The notes: a model not told the origin generated them from the sequence alone. DNA of 64,000 nucleotides from Caballeronia jiangsuensis (GCA_000648925.1 JFHF01000005.1:124001-188000); one strand, 5' to 3'; positions 8,613 through 17,337 are shown, numbered from the stretch's first letter. Numbers and translations are program-made.

Positions 8613-9299
8613 ATGCGAATCCTTCTGATCGAAGACGACCGCCCCATCGCGCGCGGCATTCAAAGCAGCCTCGAACAATCCGGCTTCACAGTCGACATGG
8701 TGCACGACGGCATCTTCGCCGAGCAGGCGCTCGCGCAGAACCGCCATGAACTCGTCATTCTCGATCTGGGCCTGCCCGGCATCGACGGCATGACGCTGCT
8801 CTCGCGTTTTCGCCAGAGCAACCGCCATACGCCGGTGATCATCCTCACCGCGCGCGACGAACTGCACGACCGCGTGCAAGGCCTGAACAGCGGCGCCGAC
8901 GACTACATGCTGAAGCCCTTCGAGCCGCAGGAACTCGAAGCGCGCATCCGCGCGGTGATGCGCCGCAGCGGCCCGCACGGCGACGTGCCGCGCCCCGAAG
9001 TGACGCTGGGCGGCTTGCGTCTGTCGGGCGTCGATCGCCGCATCTTCAACGACGAACGTCCGCTCGAACTCTCGCCGCGTGAATTCGCCGTGCTGGAAAT
9101 GCTGCTGCTGCGACACGGCCGCGTCGTGAGCAAGGCGCAGTTGCAGGATCATCTGACGCACTTCGGCGGCGATCTCGGCGATACGGCCATCGAAGTGTAT
9201 GTGCATCGGGTGCGCAAGAAACTCGAAAACACGCGCGTCGAGATCGTGACGGTGCGGGGCTTCGGCTATCTGCTTCAGGAGATCCGGCAAGCGGCTTGA
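8613..9299 (+). CDS. OmpR/PmrA-type response regulator (TctD/QseB-like)
   Basis: A 228-aa response regulator. The receiver domain has the acidic pocket EDD at 8-9, phosphoacceptor Asp51 in ILDLGLPGIDGM, and the conserved Thr (ILTARDE) and Lys (MLKPFEP). The C-terminal half is an OmpR-type winged helix (LSPREFAVLEMLLLRHGRVV, AIEVYVHRVRKKL). The ATG at 8613 begins MRILLIEDD as in relatives; a TTG six codons upstream is less likely. The kinase gene follows after 20 bp, so the pair is co-transcribed. Confidence 0.93.
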   Translation: MRILLIEDDRPIARGIQSSLEQSGFTVDMVHDGIFAEQALAQNRHELVILDLGLPGIDGMTLLSRFRQSNRHTPVIILTARDELHDRVQGLNSGADDYMLKPFEPQELEARIRAVMRRSGPHGDVPRPEVTLGGLRLSGVDRRIFNDERPLELSPREFAVLEMLLLRHGRVVSKAQLQDHLTHFGGDLGDTAIEVYVHRVRKKLENTRVEIVTVRGFGYLLQEIRQAA

Positions 9300-9319
9300 C
9301 GCTTCTGCCGTAGACCGCC

Positions 9320-10834
9320 TTGCGACTTCCCACCCGCCGCGCGGGCGATCAGCGTTTCGCCCGCGAAGACTGGCTCGATCTGGCGCGATCGAAAGCCACC
9401 GAGACGCCGGCGCCCCCGAGTCTGCGGCGCACCCTGCTGCGCCGACTCGCCGCGCCGCTGTCCCTGCTCGCGCTGATGAGCGGCCTCATGGCGTACTGGC
9501 TCGCCTGGCAGTACACGCAGCACGTCGTCGATCGCTCTCTCGCGGATCTCGCCACCGCCATCTCCAAGCAGATTCAGCTCGCGGGCGTCGATGCGCCCGT
9601 CACCGTTCCGCCGCTCGCGCAGGCGATGTTCTCGGACCCCGTCGAGCAACTCATCTACCGTATCAGCACGGGCGACGACGAAATCGCCGGCGAACCCGAT
9701 CTGCCGCTCACCGGCACCAACGTGCGGCGCATCCACTATGCATATGTGTTCGAGACGCACTTCCAGGGCGTCTCCGTGCGCGCGGCGCAGGTGCGCGTGC
9801 CGCAGCCTACCGGCAATCCGATCGTCGTCGAAGTGGCGCAGCGCGTCGGATCGCGGTATCGGATCGCGGTGGAGTTTCTGATCGCGATCATGATGCCGCT
9901 CGCGCTGCTGCTGCTCGCCGGCTGGGTGATCGTGTGGCGCGTCGTGAATCAGCAATTGAATCCGCTCACCGATCTCGCCGACGCGCTCAATCAGCAGACG
10001 CACATCTCGCTCGAACCCGTCGACGAGACTTTCGTTCCCGGCGAAATCCGTCCGCTCACGAGCGCGATGAACGCGTTGCTCGTGCGCCTGCAGACCGCGC
10101 TCGATGCGCAACGCAAGTTCATCGCCGATGCCGCGCATCAACTGCGCACGCCGCTGACCGCGGTCAAGCTTCACGCGGAGCAGGCGCTCAGTTCGCGCGA
10201 TCCCAACAAAGCCATCGAGGCGGTGAAGGAGTTGCGCGCGTCGGCGGATCGCGCGGTGCGTCTTTCGAATCAGCTCCTTTCGCTCGCGCGCGCCGAGCCG
10301 GGCGAACAGGCGGCGCGTTTCGCCGATTTCGACCTCGCCGCGCTCGCCTTCGAAACCGGCGCGGAGTGGGTGCCACGCGCACTCGCCGCACAGGTCGATC
10401 TCGGCTTCCAGCGTCTCGACGATCCCGAGAACGAGCATCCGCTGATCGTGCGCGGCAATGTCGTGCTTTGCCGCGAAGTGCTCGCGAATCTGATCGACAA
10501 CGCGCTCAAGTACATTCCGCCGTTCCGCGTCGAGGGCGCGCGCATCACGATGACGGTCACGGAATGGAGCGACGCGAACGGCCGCCGCTTCGGCGAAGTC
10601 GTCGTGGAGGACAATGGCCCGGGCGTGCCGCCGGATCAGCAGCCCGATCTCTTCAAGCGCTTCTTCCGCGGCGACGGGCAGAGCGTGGAAGGCGGCGCGG
10701 GACTCGGGCTCGCGATCGTTCACGACATCATGGTGCTGCACGGCGGCACCGTGCACTACGAGGACGCGCCCGAAGGCGGCGCGCGCTTCATCGTGCGGAT
10801 GCCGCTCAAGGAAGAGAAGCCCGTCGAGGAATGA
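9320..10834 (+). CDS. Sensor histidine kinase (TctE/QseC-like)
   Basis: A 504-aa membrane kinase that should phosphorylate the preceding response regulator. A first membrane segment is near residues 42-66, a periplasmic 2CSK_N-like domain of about 120 residues follows, and a second membrane segment is near 185-208. HAMP, HisKA and HATPase domains come next. The phosphoacceptor is His273 in ADAAHQLRTPL; the N box (NLIDNALKYI), G1 (VVEDNGPGVP) and G2 (GGAGLGLAIV) boxes are intact. The only nearby start is TTG at 9320, giving an unusually long cytoplasmic N-terminus, so the true start is somewhat uncertain. The signal could be tricarboxylates or a metal; no transporter lies next to it to decide. 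Confidence 0.9.
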   Translation: MRLPTRRAGDQRFAREDWLDLARSKATETPAPPSLRRTLLRRLAAPLSLLALMSGLMAYWLAWQYTQHVVDRSLADLATAISKQIQLAGVDAPVTVPPLAQAMFSDPVEQLIYRISTGDDEIAGEPDLPLTGTNVRRIHYAYVFETHFQGVSVRAAQVRVPQPTGNPIVVEVAQRVGSRYRIAVEFLIAIMMPLALLLLAGWVIVWRVVNQQLNPLTDLADALNQQTHISLEPVDETFVPGEIRPLTSAMNALLVRLQTALDAQRKFIADAAHQLRTPLTAVKLHAEQALSSRDPNKAIEAVKELRASADRAVRLSNQLLSLARAEPGEQAARFADFDLAALAFETGAEWVPRALAAQVDLGFQRLDDPENEHPLIVRGNVVLCREVLANLIDNALKYIPPFRVEGARITMTVTEWSDANGRRFGEVVVEDNGPGVPPDQQPDLFKRFFRGDGQSVEGGAGLGLAIVHDIMVLHGGTVHYEDAPEGGARFIVRMPLKEEKPVEE

Positions 10835-10835
10835 A

Positions 10836-10865
10836 AAAGAGCCACGCTCTCTCGCGTGGCTCTTT
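10836..10865. terminator. Bidirectional Rho-independent terminator after the histidine kinase
   Basis: A 12-bp stem AAAGAGCCACGC / GCGTGGCTCTTT with a 6-nt loop starts right after the kinase stop codon. It can end transcription of the two-component operon and, on the other strand, of the convergent SET-domain gene. Confidence 0.8.
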
Positions 10866-10888
10866 CGAATCGAAGAAGCAGGCGCGGC

Positions 10889-11353
10889 CTACTTTTTCTT
10901 CTTCTCCTTCTTCACCGCGAGCATCGTGCCACGGCATTTCCTTGCGCCGCATCGGCACTCGTATTCCTTCTTGAGCTTCTTCGTAATGCGGCCTTCGATA
11001 ACGAGCCCGTAGTCGTAGTTCAGCTCCTCTTCCGGCTCGATGTCGCGCAACGCGTGAATGAACACGCGCCCTTCGACTTCCTCGGCCTCGCAATTCGGCG
11101 CGCACGAATGGTTGATGTACTTCGCGCTGTTCCCTTCGATCTTGCCGTCGATCACGCGGCCGTCGTCGAGTGCGAAGTAGAACGTGTGGTTCGGCTCTTC
11201 GGGGTTGTGCGGATGGCGGCGCAGCGCTTCCTTCCATGAAATGCGCTCGCCTTTGTATTCCATCACCTGCTCGCCCGCGGCAATCCGCTTCACGGCAAAC
11301 ACGCCCTTGCCATGTACGCCGGAGCGGCGAACGGTGACCCTGCGTGAACTCAT
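10889..11353 (-). CDS. SET-domain protein lysine methyltransferase with post-SET motif
   Basis: A 154-aa protein consisting almost only of a SET domain. The S-adenosylmethionine motifs are GVHGKGVFA (residues 12-20), YINHSCAPNCE and EELNYDYG, and the tail has a post-SET zinc motif CRCGARKCRG that would pair with the Cys of NHSC. It should transfer methyl groups to lysine side chains of a protein. The protein ends in a lysine-rich stretch (KKEKKKK). Bacterial SET proteins are uncommon; I recall that Legionella and Burkholderia members of this kind have been described as effectors that act on host chromatin, but no secretion signal is visible here and a bacterial target is equally possible. The gene is monocistronic, convergent with the two-component operon. 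Confidence 0.9.
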   Translation of the reverse strand: MSSRRVTVRRSGVHGKGVFAVKRIAAGEQVMEYKGERISWKEALRRHPHNPEEPNHTFYFALDDGRVIDGKIEGNSAKYINHSCAPNCEAEEVEGRVFIHALRDIEPEEELNYDYGLVIEGRITKKLKKEYECRCGARKCRGTMLAVKKEKKKK

Positions 11354-11410
11354 CGAACGAATCCTTAAATAACGCTTCGCTCCCGCGCGATCGGGATGAA
11401 CATCGGGATG

Positions 11411-11444
11411 AAAAAAAACGCGGTGGCCTCGAAGGCGCCGCGTT
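11411..11444 (-). terminator. Rho-independent terminator of the old yellow enzyme gene
   Basis: The stem AACGCGG / CCGCGTT with an inner GCC/GGC helix is followed, on the minus strand, by eight T residues (the A run at 11411-11418). It lies about 90 bp past the stop codon of the leftward flavoenzyme gene. Confidence 0.75.
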
Positions 11445-11533
11445 CACTCGGTTGAACGCACGCGCTCAACACACCGGTATCCTACACTCCCGGCGCGCGA
11501 ATGCTCAACCGTCCGGATGATGTTCGAGCGTTT

Positions 11534-12646
11534 TCAACGTTGCCCGATGGTGATCTCGCCGAAGAGATTCTTCTGTTCGCGCGGCTGCGAGCGCCAGTAC
11601 TGGGGAGGCGCATCGACGGTCGCGCCGAGCTCGGCCGCGGCGTGCCACGGCCAGCGCGGATCGTAGAGCATCGCTCGCGCCATCGCGACGTAATCGGCCT
11701 GGCCGCTCGCCACGATCTCTTCCGCTTCCTTCGCCTCGGTGATCAGCCCGACAGCGACGGTGTTCACGCCCGTCGCTTCCTTCACGGCTTCCGCGAACGG
11801 CACCTGATAGCCCGACGACAACGGAATCTTCTGCAACGGCGAGACGCCGCCCGACGACACATCGATCCAATCGACGCCGCGCTTCTTCAGCTCCGACGCA
11901 AACGCGATCGTATCCTCGATGCCCCATCCGCCTTCGACCCAATCGGTGGCGGAAACGCGCACGCCGACGGGCTTGTCGGCGGGAAACGCGGCGCGCACGG
12001 CATCGAAGATTTCGAGCGGATAGCGCATGCGATTCTCGCGCGAGCCGCCGTATTCGTCGGTACGCTGATTGGCGATCGGCGACAGGAATTGATGCAGCAG
12101 GTAGCCATGTGCGCAGTGCACTTCGATGCCATCGATACCGAGCCGCGCCGCGCGTTTCGTCGATGCGACGAACGCTTCCTTCACGCGGATCAGACCGGCG
12201 GCGTCGAGCGCGAGCGGCGGCGTTTCTTCCGGCTTATGCGGAATGGCCGATGGCGCGTAGGTCATCCAGCCACCATCGGCGACGGAGATCAACTGTCCGC
12301 CTTCCCACGGCTTGCGGCTCGATGCCTTGCGGCCCGCGTGCGACAACTGCATCGTCACCGCGATCTTCGAATACTGGCGTATCGCGGCGAGCACCGGACG
12401 CAGCGCGGCTTCGGTGGCGTCGTCCCAGAGACCGAGATCGCCCGGCGTGATGCGGCCGTCCGGCTCGACGGAAGTCGCCTCGATGAACAACATGGCCGCG
12501 CCCGACAGCGCGAGATGGCCCAGATGGATCATGTGCCATGCCGTCGCCTCGCCGCGCTCGGCGGAGTACTGGCACATCGGCGACACGAAGATGCGGTTGG
12601 GGAGCTGGAGGCTGCGGAGGGTCGTGGGAGTGAACAGCGCGCTCAT
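11534..12646 (-). CDS. NADH:flavin oxidoreductase, YqjM-type old yellow enzyme
   Basis: A 370-aa FMN-dependent ene-reductase that reduces activated C=C bonds with NAD(P)H. It belongs to the thermophilic-like/YqjM branch: the N-terminus has SPMCQYSAE with the redox-tuning Cys, and the substrate-binding His pair is in EVHCAHGYLLHQF. Other blocks are MQLSHAGRK, RTDEYGGSRENRMRYPLEI and the FMN phosphate site VGLITEAKEAEEI / ADYVAMARAML. The start at 12646 gives MSALFTPTTLRSLQLPNRI, the usual N-terminus. A second, NemA-type member lies at 54691. Confidence 0.92.
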   Translation of the reverse strand: MSALFTPTTLRSLQLPNRIFVSPMCQYSAERGEATAWHMIHLGHLALSGAAMLFIEATSVEPDGRITPGDLGLWDDATEAALRPVLAAIRQYSKIAVTMQLSHAGRKASSRKPWEGGQLISVADGGWMTYAPSAIPHKPEETPPLALDAAGLIRVKEAFVASTKRAARLGIDGIEVHCAHGYLLHQFLSPIANQRTDEYGGSRENRMRYPLEIFDAVRAAFPADKPVGVRVSATDWVEGGWGIEDTIAFASELKKRGVDWIDVSSGGVSPLQKIPLSSGYQVPFAEAVKEATGVNTVAVGLITEAKEAEEIVASGQADYVAMARAMLYDPRWPWHAAAELGATVDAPPQYWRSQPREQKNLFGEITIGQR

Positions 12647-12756
12647 GGCGGCGACTCGTCGCTAGAAAGGAGCGATCGAGAATAGCACCGCGATTTCTTT
12701 CGTGCAGGGACGCGCACCGCGCCGGATGCGGCGCGATGGTTCATACCATCACACGT

Positions 12757-13491
12757 TCAGCGCGCGTCCACCACGGCAAAGCGATCGAGCCATTCGCCGA
12801 ACATCGCGCGGGCGGCGCGTTCGAGTGTCGCGCCGTGACGCGCGGTGTCCTCGCGCAGCGCGGCGACCGTCGTGCCGCTCCTCGCGATATCGCCCGGATA
12901 CGTGACGAGCCAGCTCTCGAAGCGCTCGACCAGCACTTCCGGATGGCATTGCAGCGCGAGGACGTGTTCGCCCCAGGAAAACGCCTGATGCGCGCAGGAA
13001 TCGGTGGATGCGAGCAGTGTCGCGTCCGTGGGGAGATCGAAGGTATCGCCGTGCCAGTGAAAGACCGGCACGGGCGCGCCATCGGCTTCGAGATGCCGCA
13101 GCGCGGACGCGCGTCCCGCGTCGGTCAGTTCGAGCGGCGACCAGCCGAGTTCGAGCGTGCCCGACGAATACACGCGCGCACCGAGCGCCCGCGCGATCAG
13201 TTGCGACCCGAGACAGATGCCGATCGTCGGCAAGCCCGCCGCGATGCGTTTTTCGAGCATCGAGAGCAGCGGCGCGAGATGCGGATAATGCGCGTCCTCG
13301 TAGGCGCCGATCGGGCCGCCGAGCACGACGAGCAAGGAAGGATCGAGCGGATTGGGCGCGTCGATGCGGCCGCGCCCGACGTCCAGATAGCGCACGAGAT
13401 GGCCGCGATCGCCGAGCACGTGTTCGAGGCTGCCCAGATCTTCGAAATAGACGTGGCGAATCGCCAGGACTTCATGTTTCATCGGCGGCAT
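12757..13491 (-). CDS. Class I glutamine amidotransferase (GMP synthase-like)
   Basis: A 244-aa stand-alone GATase1 domain. The triad is visible: the nucleophile Cys in GICLGSQLIARALG and the His-Glu pair in LQCHPEVL; the oxyanion region is VVLGGPIGAYED. Members without a synthetase domain release ammonia for an unknown acceptor or act on gamma-glutamyl compounds (the PuuD-like or YfeJ-like groups); in sequence this one is closest to the GMP-synthase-like type. It is 110 bp from the flavoenzyme gene downstream. The ATG at 13482 is an alternative start three codons later. Confidence 0.88.
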   Translation of the reverse strand: MPPMKHEVLAIRHVYFEDLGSLEHVLGDRGHLVRYLDVGRGRIDAPNPLDPSLLVVLGGPIGAYEDAHYPHLAPLLSMLEKRIAAGLPTIGICLGSQLIARALGARVYSSGTLELGWSPLELTDAGRASALRHLEADGAPVPVFHWHGDTFDLPTDATLLASTDSCAHQAFSWGEHVLALQCHPEVLVERFESWLVTYPGDIARSGTTVAALREDTARHGATLERAARAMFGEWLDRFAVVDAR

Positions 13492-13614
13492 TCTCGGGAC
13501 GGAGTAGTGACGAGCCGCGCCTCGCGGCGAGGCGCGACGGGCACAGTCTAACCGACTCGCCGCGGCCTCACAGCGCCGGATGACGCCAGATGGCTTTTAC
13601 CCGGTCGGCCCGAA

Positions 13615-14259
13615 TCAGGCGATCTGGGCGAAGACCTTCCAGCTTTTCTTCTGCGTAGCGACGTCGGCTTCTTCGTATACCGAACAGTCGAGACGCAGAT
13701 CCGTGTCCGCCATGTCGATCTGCAGAAGCGCGCAGTGATGCGGCGCCTTCTTTGGATTCTTGCTCGCCTCGAAATGCGAGCAGGAGAGACACATGCGGTG
13801 CGCCGGAATCTGCTGCTGCGATTCGAGCTGACGGATGGTCTTGAGCAATGTGCGATAGAACGCCACCTGCTCGTCCTCGCGCAGCGTGCCGACCGCCTTC
13901 GCGAGGAAGTCCGGCCATTGCAGCGCCTTCTTCGCAGCCGTGCGGCCACGCGCGGTCAGCCGCACCGCGAGCGCGCGGCCGTCGTCGATCGCGCGACGCT
14001 TCTCGACGAGACCCTTGCCTTCGAGCGTGCTCACCGCATCGCTCGTCGTGGCGGCGGTCAGCGCCGTTTCACGCGCGATCTCGCCGAGGCGCATCGGCCC
14101 CTTGCGCTGCATCAGCAGAACGAGAATTTCACCCTGGGTCGGCGTCAGCCCCGCGCCTTCCGCCCATTCCCATGCCTGGCTGCGCATCGCGGTGCTCAGC
14201 CTCAGCAGGCCGTGGGTCACCCGCCCCGTCGCCTGCTCTCCGTAAACGCCTTCACTCAT
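13615..14259 (-). CDS. MarR family regulator with cysteine-rich C-terminal tail
   Basis: A 214-aa protein. Residues 15-145 form a MarR winged helix (LTPTQGEILVLLMQRKG, LGEIARETALTAATTSDAVSTLEGKGLVEKRRAIDDGRA). The tail of about 60 residues is unusual for MarR: Cys157-x2-Cys160, His162, His174-His175-Cys176 and Cys192 are arranged like a metal or redox site. The frame is open further upstream, but ATG 14259 gives MSEGVYGEQATGRVTHG; the longer version would add 48 basic residues with no family support. The gene is monocistronic; its promoter must lie in the non-coding 14260-14560 area. It may sense metal, oxidants or thiol reagents; this is inference. Confidence 0.85.
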   Translation of the reverse strand: MSEGVYGEQATGRVTHGLLRLSTAMRSQAWEWAEGAGLTPTQGEILVLLMQRKGPMRLGEIARETALTAATTSDAVSTLEGKGLVEKRRAIDDGRALAVRLTARGRTAAKKALQWPDFLAKAVGTLREDEQVAFYRTLLKTIRQLESQQQIPAHRMCLSCSHFEASKNPKKAPHHCALLQIDMADTDLRLDCSVYEEADVATQKKSWKVFAQIA

Positions 14260-14404
14260 AGTCTTTCGCTTGTTGTTCCGCTTATGTGTTCTGACGGCAC
14301 GTTCGCGCCAACCGCCGCGAACACCTCGTTCGAAACGCCGCCCGCAGAAAATACTCCGAACACCTTGCGAACTACGCTTCGTTCTCGGTCCCCGCCGTCT
14401 CAAA

Positions 14405-14440
14405 ATTCAGGCGTGCCAAGCCAATTAGCGGTGCCTGAAT
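14405..14440. promoter_or_regulatory. Inverted repeat ATTCAGGC-N20-GCCTGAAT
   Basis: Perfect 8-bp arms separated by 20 bp lie about 145 bp upstream of the MarR gene. The long spacer fits an RNA hairpin or two half-sites on separate helical turns. A smaller repeat (GTCGC-N8-GCGAC) lies near 14531. No poly-T follows, so it is not an ordinary terminator. Confidence 0.4.
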
Positions 14441-14570
14441 GGGGACATTTGCAACCCTCTTCCTATGCGCCGTCTTATGGTCCTGCTCGTGGCGCTGTTT
14501 TCCTGCCGACTATAACGCTATGCCAGCAAAGTCGCCATTCTAAGCGACATAGAACAAACGTACACCTTAA

Positions 14571-14762
14571 TTATCCACGCAGAACTGTGGATAACCCGTG
14601 GAAAAGCGTCTTCTTTTATGTGTGCGTATTCTTGATAACACTGCGCGTCAAGTCGAGCACCTTTCCGTTGTCCGGAATTCCCTGTCGCGACGCCTGCGCA
14701 TACCGCGTGGTTATCATCGCGCTAGCGCGTTGACTCTGCACCTCTTTTTGACGTTTTCCACA
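14571..14762. other. Cluster of DnaA-box sequences in non-coding DNA
   Basis: The 655-bp gap 14260-14914 has no supported gene and is AT-richer than its surroundings. It contains TTATCCAC at 14571 and the perfect inverted DnaA box TGTGGATAA at 14586-14594, which together form an 8-bp inverted repeat with an 8-bp spacer; CGTGGAAAA at 14597-14605; and TTTTCCACA at 14754-14762. The DnaA consensus is TT(A/T)TNCACA. There is also a 7-bp hairpin GGATTTC-TCGAA-GAAATCC at 14804. The sites may titrate DnaA, mark a DnaA-regulated promoter or be relics. No replication gene is nearby. Confidence 0.5.
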
Positions 14763-14914
14763 GCGTCGCGCAAGACTTGTTAACTTCTATTACGTCTGTA
14801 TACGGATTTCTCGAAGAAATCCTTAGGGACGTCGAATCGGTTCTTCTTCAAACGTTGCCGCGAGCGCTTTATTCCCCTTGCTAGTCAAGCACATGTTTCA
14901 TACGGACCAAAGTT

Positions 14915-14940
14915 AAAGGCCGCTTCGCGAAGCGGCCTTT
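14915..14940. terminator. Bidirectional Rho-independent terminator after the YbdK-type ligase
   Basis: The near-perfect palindrome AAAGGCCGCTTCGCGAAGCGGCCTTT-type stem (11-bp arms, TTCGCGAA centre) lies 40 bp past the ligase stop codon and can work on both strands. Confidence 0.75.
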
Positions 14941-14979
14941 CGTGATGATTCGCTGGCAGGTGTCAGCGTAAGCGTGGTG

Positions 14980-16092
14980 TTATCGACGCCATTGCAAACA
15001 TTGCTGCCTGACGGCCTCGTGTAGAGATTTTTCCTTGTCGAACACGCCTCGCAGCCAGGTCGCGTCATTGACGCCGCGTGCGATATCGGCCACCTCCGCG
15101 AGCGCGGCTTGCGAACCGAGCGCTTCCGCATGCGGCGCGAGCACATCGAGCGTCGCGAGAATGTCTTCGCCGATGGTCCGCCGTTCGCCCGTCTGCGGAT
15201 GGATGCACGTGCCTTCCAGTCCGAAGCGGCACGCCTCGAAGCGGTTGAACGTGTAGACGAGATAATCGTCCTCGCGCGGCGTGAGCGGCTTGTCGAGCAG
15301 CAGATAGCGCGACAGCGTCTGGATGTAGCAGGCGATCGCGGCGGCTTTGTCGACGGAAAGCGGCGTATCCATCACGCGCACTTCGATCGTTCCGAAGCCG
15401 GGCTTCGGCCGGATATCCCAGTAGAAATCCTTCATGCTGTTGACGACGCCCGTATTGACCATCTTCGAGAAGTATTCCTCGAAGCCGTCCCAGGTCAGCA
15501 CGAAGGGCGCGCGCCCCGAAAGCGGAAAAGCGAATACCGAATTCAGTCGGGCAGAGTGGAACCCCGTATCGACGCCCTGAATGTACGGCGACGACGCTGA
15601 AAGCGCGATGAAATGCGGGATATAGCGCGACATCGAATGCAGCAGGAAGAGGGCGCTGTTCGGATCGGGACAACCGATGTGCACGTGCTGGCCGAACACC
15701 GTGAACTGCTTGGCGAGGTATCCGTACAGTTCGGAGATGTACTGGAAGCGCGGCGCGTCGTAGATCTGGCGATCGCTCCATTGCTGGAACGCGTGCGTGC
15801 CGCCGCCCGCGAGTCCGACGTTCAGTTGGTCCGCCGCGGCGACGAGCGTATCGCGGATCTTGCGAAGGTCCGTGACGGCCTGTTCGTGCGTCGTGCAGAT
15901 GCCGGTCGAAAGCTCGATCATGCTTTCGGTGATTTCCGGCGTGATGTTGCCCGGAATCTTTTCGTCCTTGATGAGACGCATGAGGTCCGACGCGGCGCGC
16001 GTCAGATCATAGTCGTGCGTGTTGACGACCTGGATTTCCAGCTCGACGCCGAACGTGAACGGCTCGGAGTTGATGAAAGGTTCGAGTGCCAT
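14980..16092 (-). CDS. ybdK: Carboxylate-amine ligase, YbdK/GCS2 family (putative glutamate-cysteine ligase 2)
   Basis: A 370-aa ATP-dependent ligase of the GCS2 family. The N-terminus [12 protein letters not shown] is the first metal-binding strand; [36 protein letters not shown], and [12 protein letters not shown] are the family blocks. E. coli YbdK has weak glutamate-cysteine ligase activity in vitro and its real substrate is not settled. A true GshA is encoded at 40675, so this enzyme probably does something else. It follows the antiporter by 42 bp in the same direction, suggesting an operon with it. Confidence 0.9.
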   Translation of the reverse strand: MALEPFINSEPFTFGVELEIQVVNTHDYDLTRAASDLMRLIKDEKIPGNITPEITESMIELSTGICTTHEQAVTDLRKIRDTLVAAADQLNVGLAGGGTHAFQQWSDRQIYDAPRFQYISELYGYLAKQFTVFGQHVHIGCPDPNSALFLLHSMSRYIPHFIALSASSPYIQGVDTGFHSARLNSVFAFPLSGRAPFVLTWDGFEEYFSKMVNTGVVNSMKDFYWDIRPKPGFGTIEVRVMDTPLSVDKAAAIACYIQTLSRYLLLDKPLTPREDDYLVYTFNRFEACRFGLEGTCIHPQTGERRTIGEDILATLDVLAPHAEALGSQAALAEVADIARGVNDATWLRGVFDKEKSLHEAVRQQCLQWRR

Positions 16093-16134
16093 GACGCCTC
16101 TTGAATGATCAATGCCTGGGCAGGGCGGGCGCGA

Positions 16135-17337
16135 TCACTCGCGCCGCTCGCCGACTGCCGACAGGCTACGGTACACCACGAAAGGCGAGACGATCTGCAG
16201 CACGACGATCGAGCACATGATGATCGCGCGCAGCGTCGGATCGTAGTCCGGATAGAGCACGTACATGTCGTCGACGAGCACGTACGCGAGCGCCGACATC
16301 GGCGTCAGCGCGACGCCGAGCGCCGCGCCTTGCTTCCAGTCGAGTCCGCTCGGCTTCGCGAAAATCAGCACGCCGACGAGCTTGCCGACGAAACGCGCGA
16401 CGATCAGCCCGAGCGCCGCGACGCCGCCGAGCGCGATATCGCGCCAGTGGAACGACGTCAGCGTCAGCGCAAAGAGAATGACCGTGAGCAGCCATCCGGC
16501 GGAGCCGAAATGCGACGGCCAGAGTTGCGGCCGCTCGTCGGCATTCTTCACGATGATGCCTGCGGCGAGCAGCGCGAGAATCGTCGATAGCTTGAAGATG
16601 TGCGCGACCGCGATCGCCAGCAGCACGAGCCCGAAGAGCGCGACGAACGAATGCTCGTCGTTCGCGGGCAGACGCCGCACCAGCATATTGCAGGCACGCG
16701 CGAGCAGGAACGCGAGCACGAGCGAGCCGATCAGAAGATAGAGCGGCTGCAGGATCGTCGCGAGCGCGTTGCCGTAGATCTCCTGATGCAGCACGCCGGC
16801 CGCGAGCTTCTCCACGATCACCGCGTACATGCTGTTCAGCGCGGTCAGCGTCAGCAGACGCTGCGTGACCTGGCCTTCGGCGCGCAGTTCGGTCTTCAAC
16901 TGGATGACCATCGCGGGCGACGTGGCCATCGCGATGGCCGCGACCACGACCGATGGCATCGTCGGCACGTTGAGCAGCGTCAGCGCGATCAGCACGAGGC
17001 CGAACGTGAGCGTCGACTCGGCGATGCTCGACAGAATCAGATACGGATTGCGGCGGATCCAGCGCAGATCGAGCCGGCCGCCCAGTTCGAAGAGCAGCAG
17101 CCCGAGCGCTACATCAAGCAGCGGCCGCGACAGGCCGCCCGCGCTCGAGTCGATCACGCCGAGGCCCGCGTTACCCGCGATCAGCCCGATCACCGCGAAA
17201 CCGGTGATGCGCGGCAGGCGCCACGCACGCCATAAAAGCTCTCCGGCGAGTCCCGCCGTAATGAGCGCGAGACCGGCCCAGAAAATGGCATCGGGTTCGA
17301 GCGGCCAGACGGGCAAAAATGAAAATGCCGAATTCAT
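16135..17337 (-). CDS. Cation:proton antiporter, CPA2 (KefB/NapA-like) type
   Basis: A 400-aa integral membrane protein with about 12-13 hydrophobic segments starting at FWAGLALITAGLAGELLW. It has LLLFELGGRLDLRWIRRNP near residues 80-98, a typical CPA2 element, and an unwound helix region MATSPAMVIQLKTELRAEGQV. There is no C-terminal TrkA-N (RCK) domain, unlike KefB or KefC, so it is more like the short Na+/H+ or K+/H+ exchangers. The start at 17337 is the only good ATG. It would work in pH or cation balance. KefC-type systems are glutathione-linked, which makes the adjacent GCS2 ligase gene notable, but the missing RCK domain weakens that link. Confidence 0.88.
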   Translation of the reverse strand: MNSAFSFLPVWPLEPDAIFWAGLALITAGLAGELLWRAWRLPRITGFAVIGLIAGNAGLGVIDSSAGGLSRPLLDVALGLLLFELGGRLDLRWIRRNPYLILSSIAESTLTFGLVLIALTLLNVPTMPSVVVAAIAMATSPAMVIQLKTELRAEGQVTQRLLTLTALNSMYAVIVEKLAAGVLHQEIYGNALATILQPLYLLIGSLVLAFLLARACNMLVRRLPANDEHSFVALFGLVLLAIAVAHIFKLSTILALLAAGIIVKNADERPQLWPSHFGSAGWLLTVILFALTLTSFHWRDIALGGVAALGLIVARFVGKLVGVLIFAKPSGLDWKQGAALGVALTPMSALAYVLVDDMYVLYPDYDPTLRAIIMCSIVVLQIVSPFVVYRSLSAVGERRE

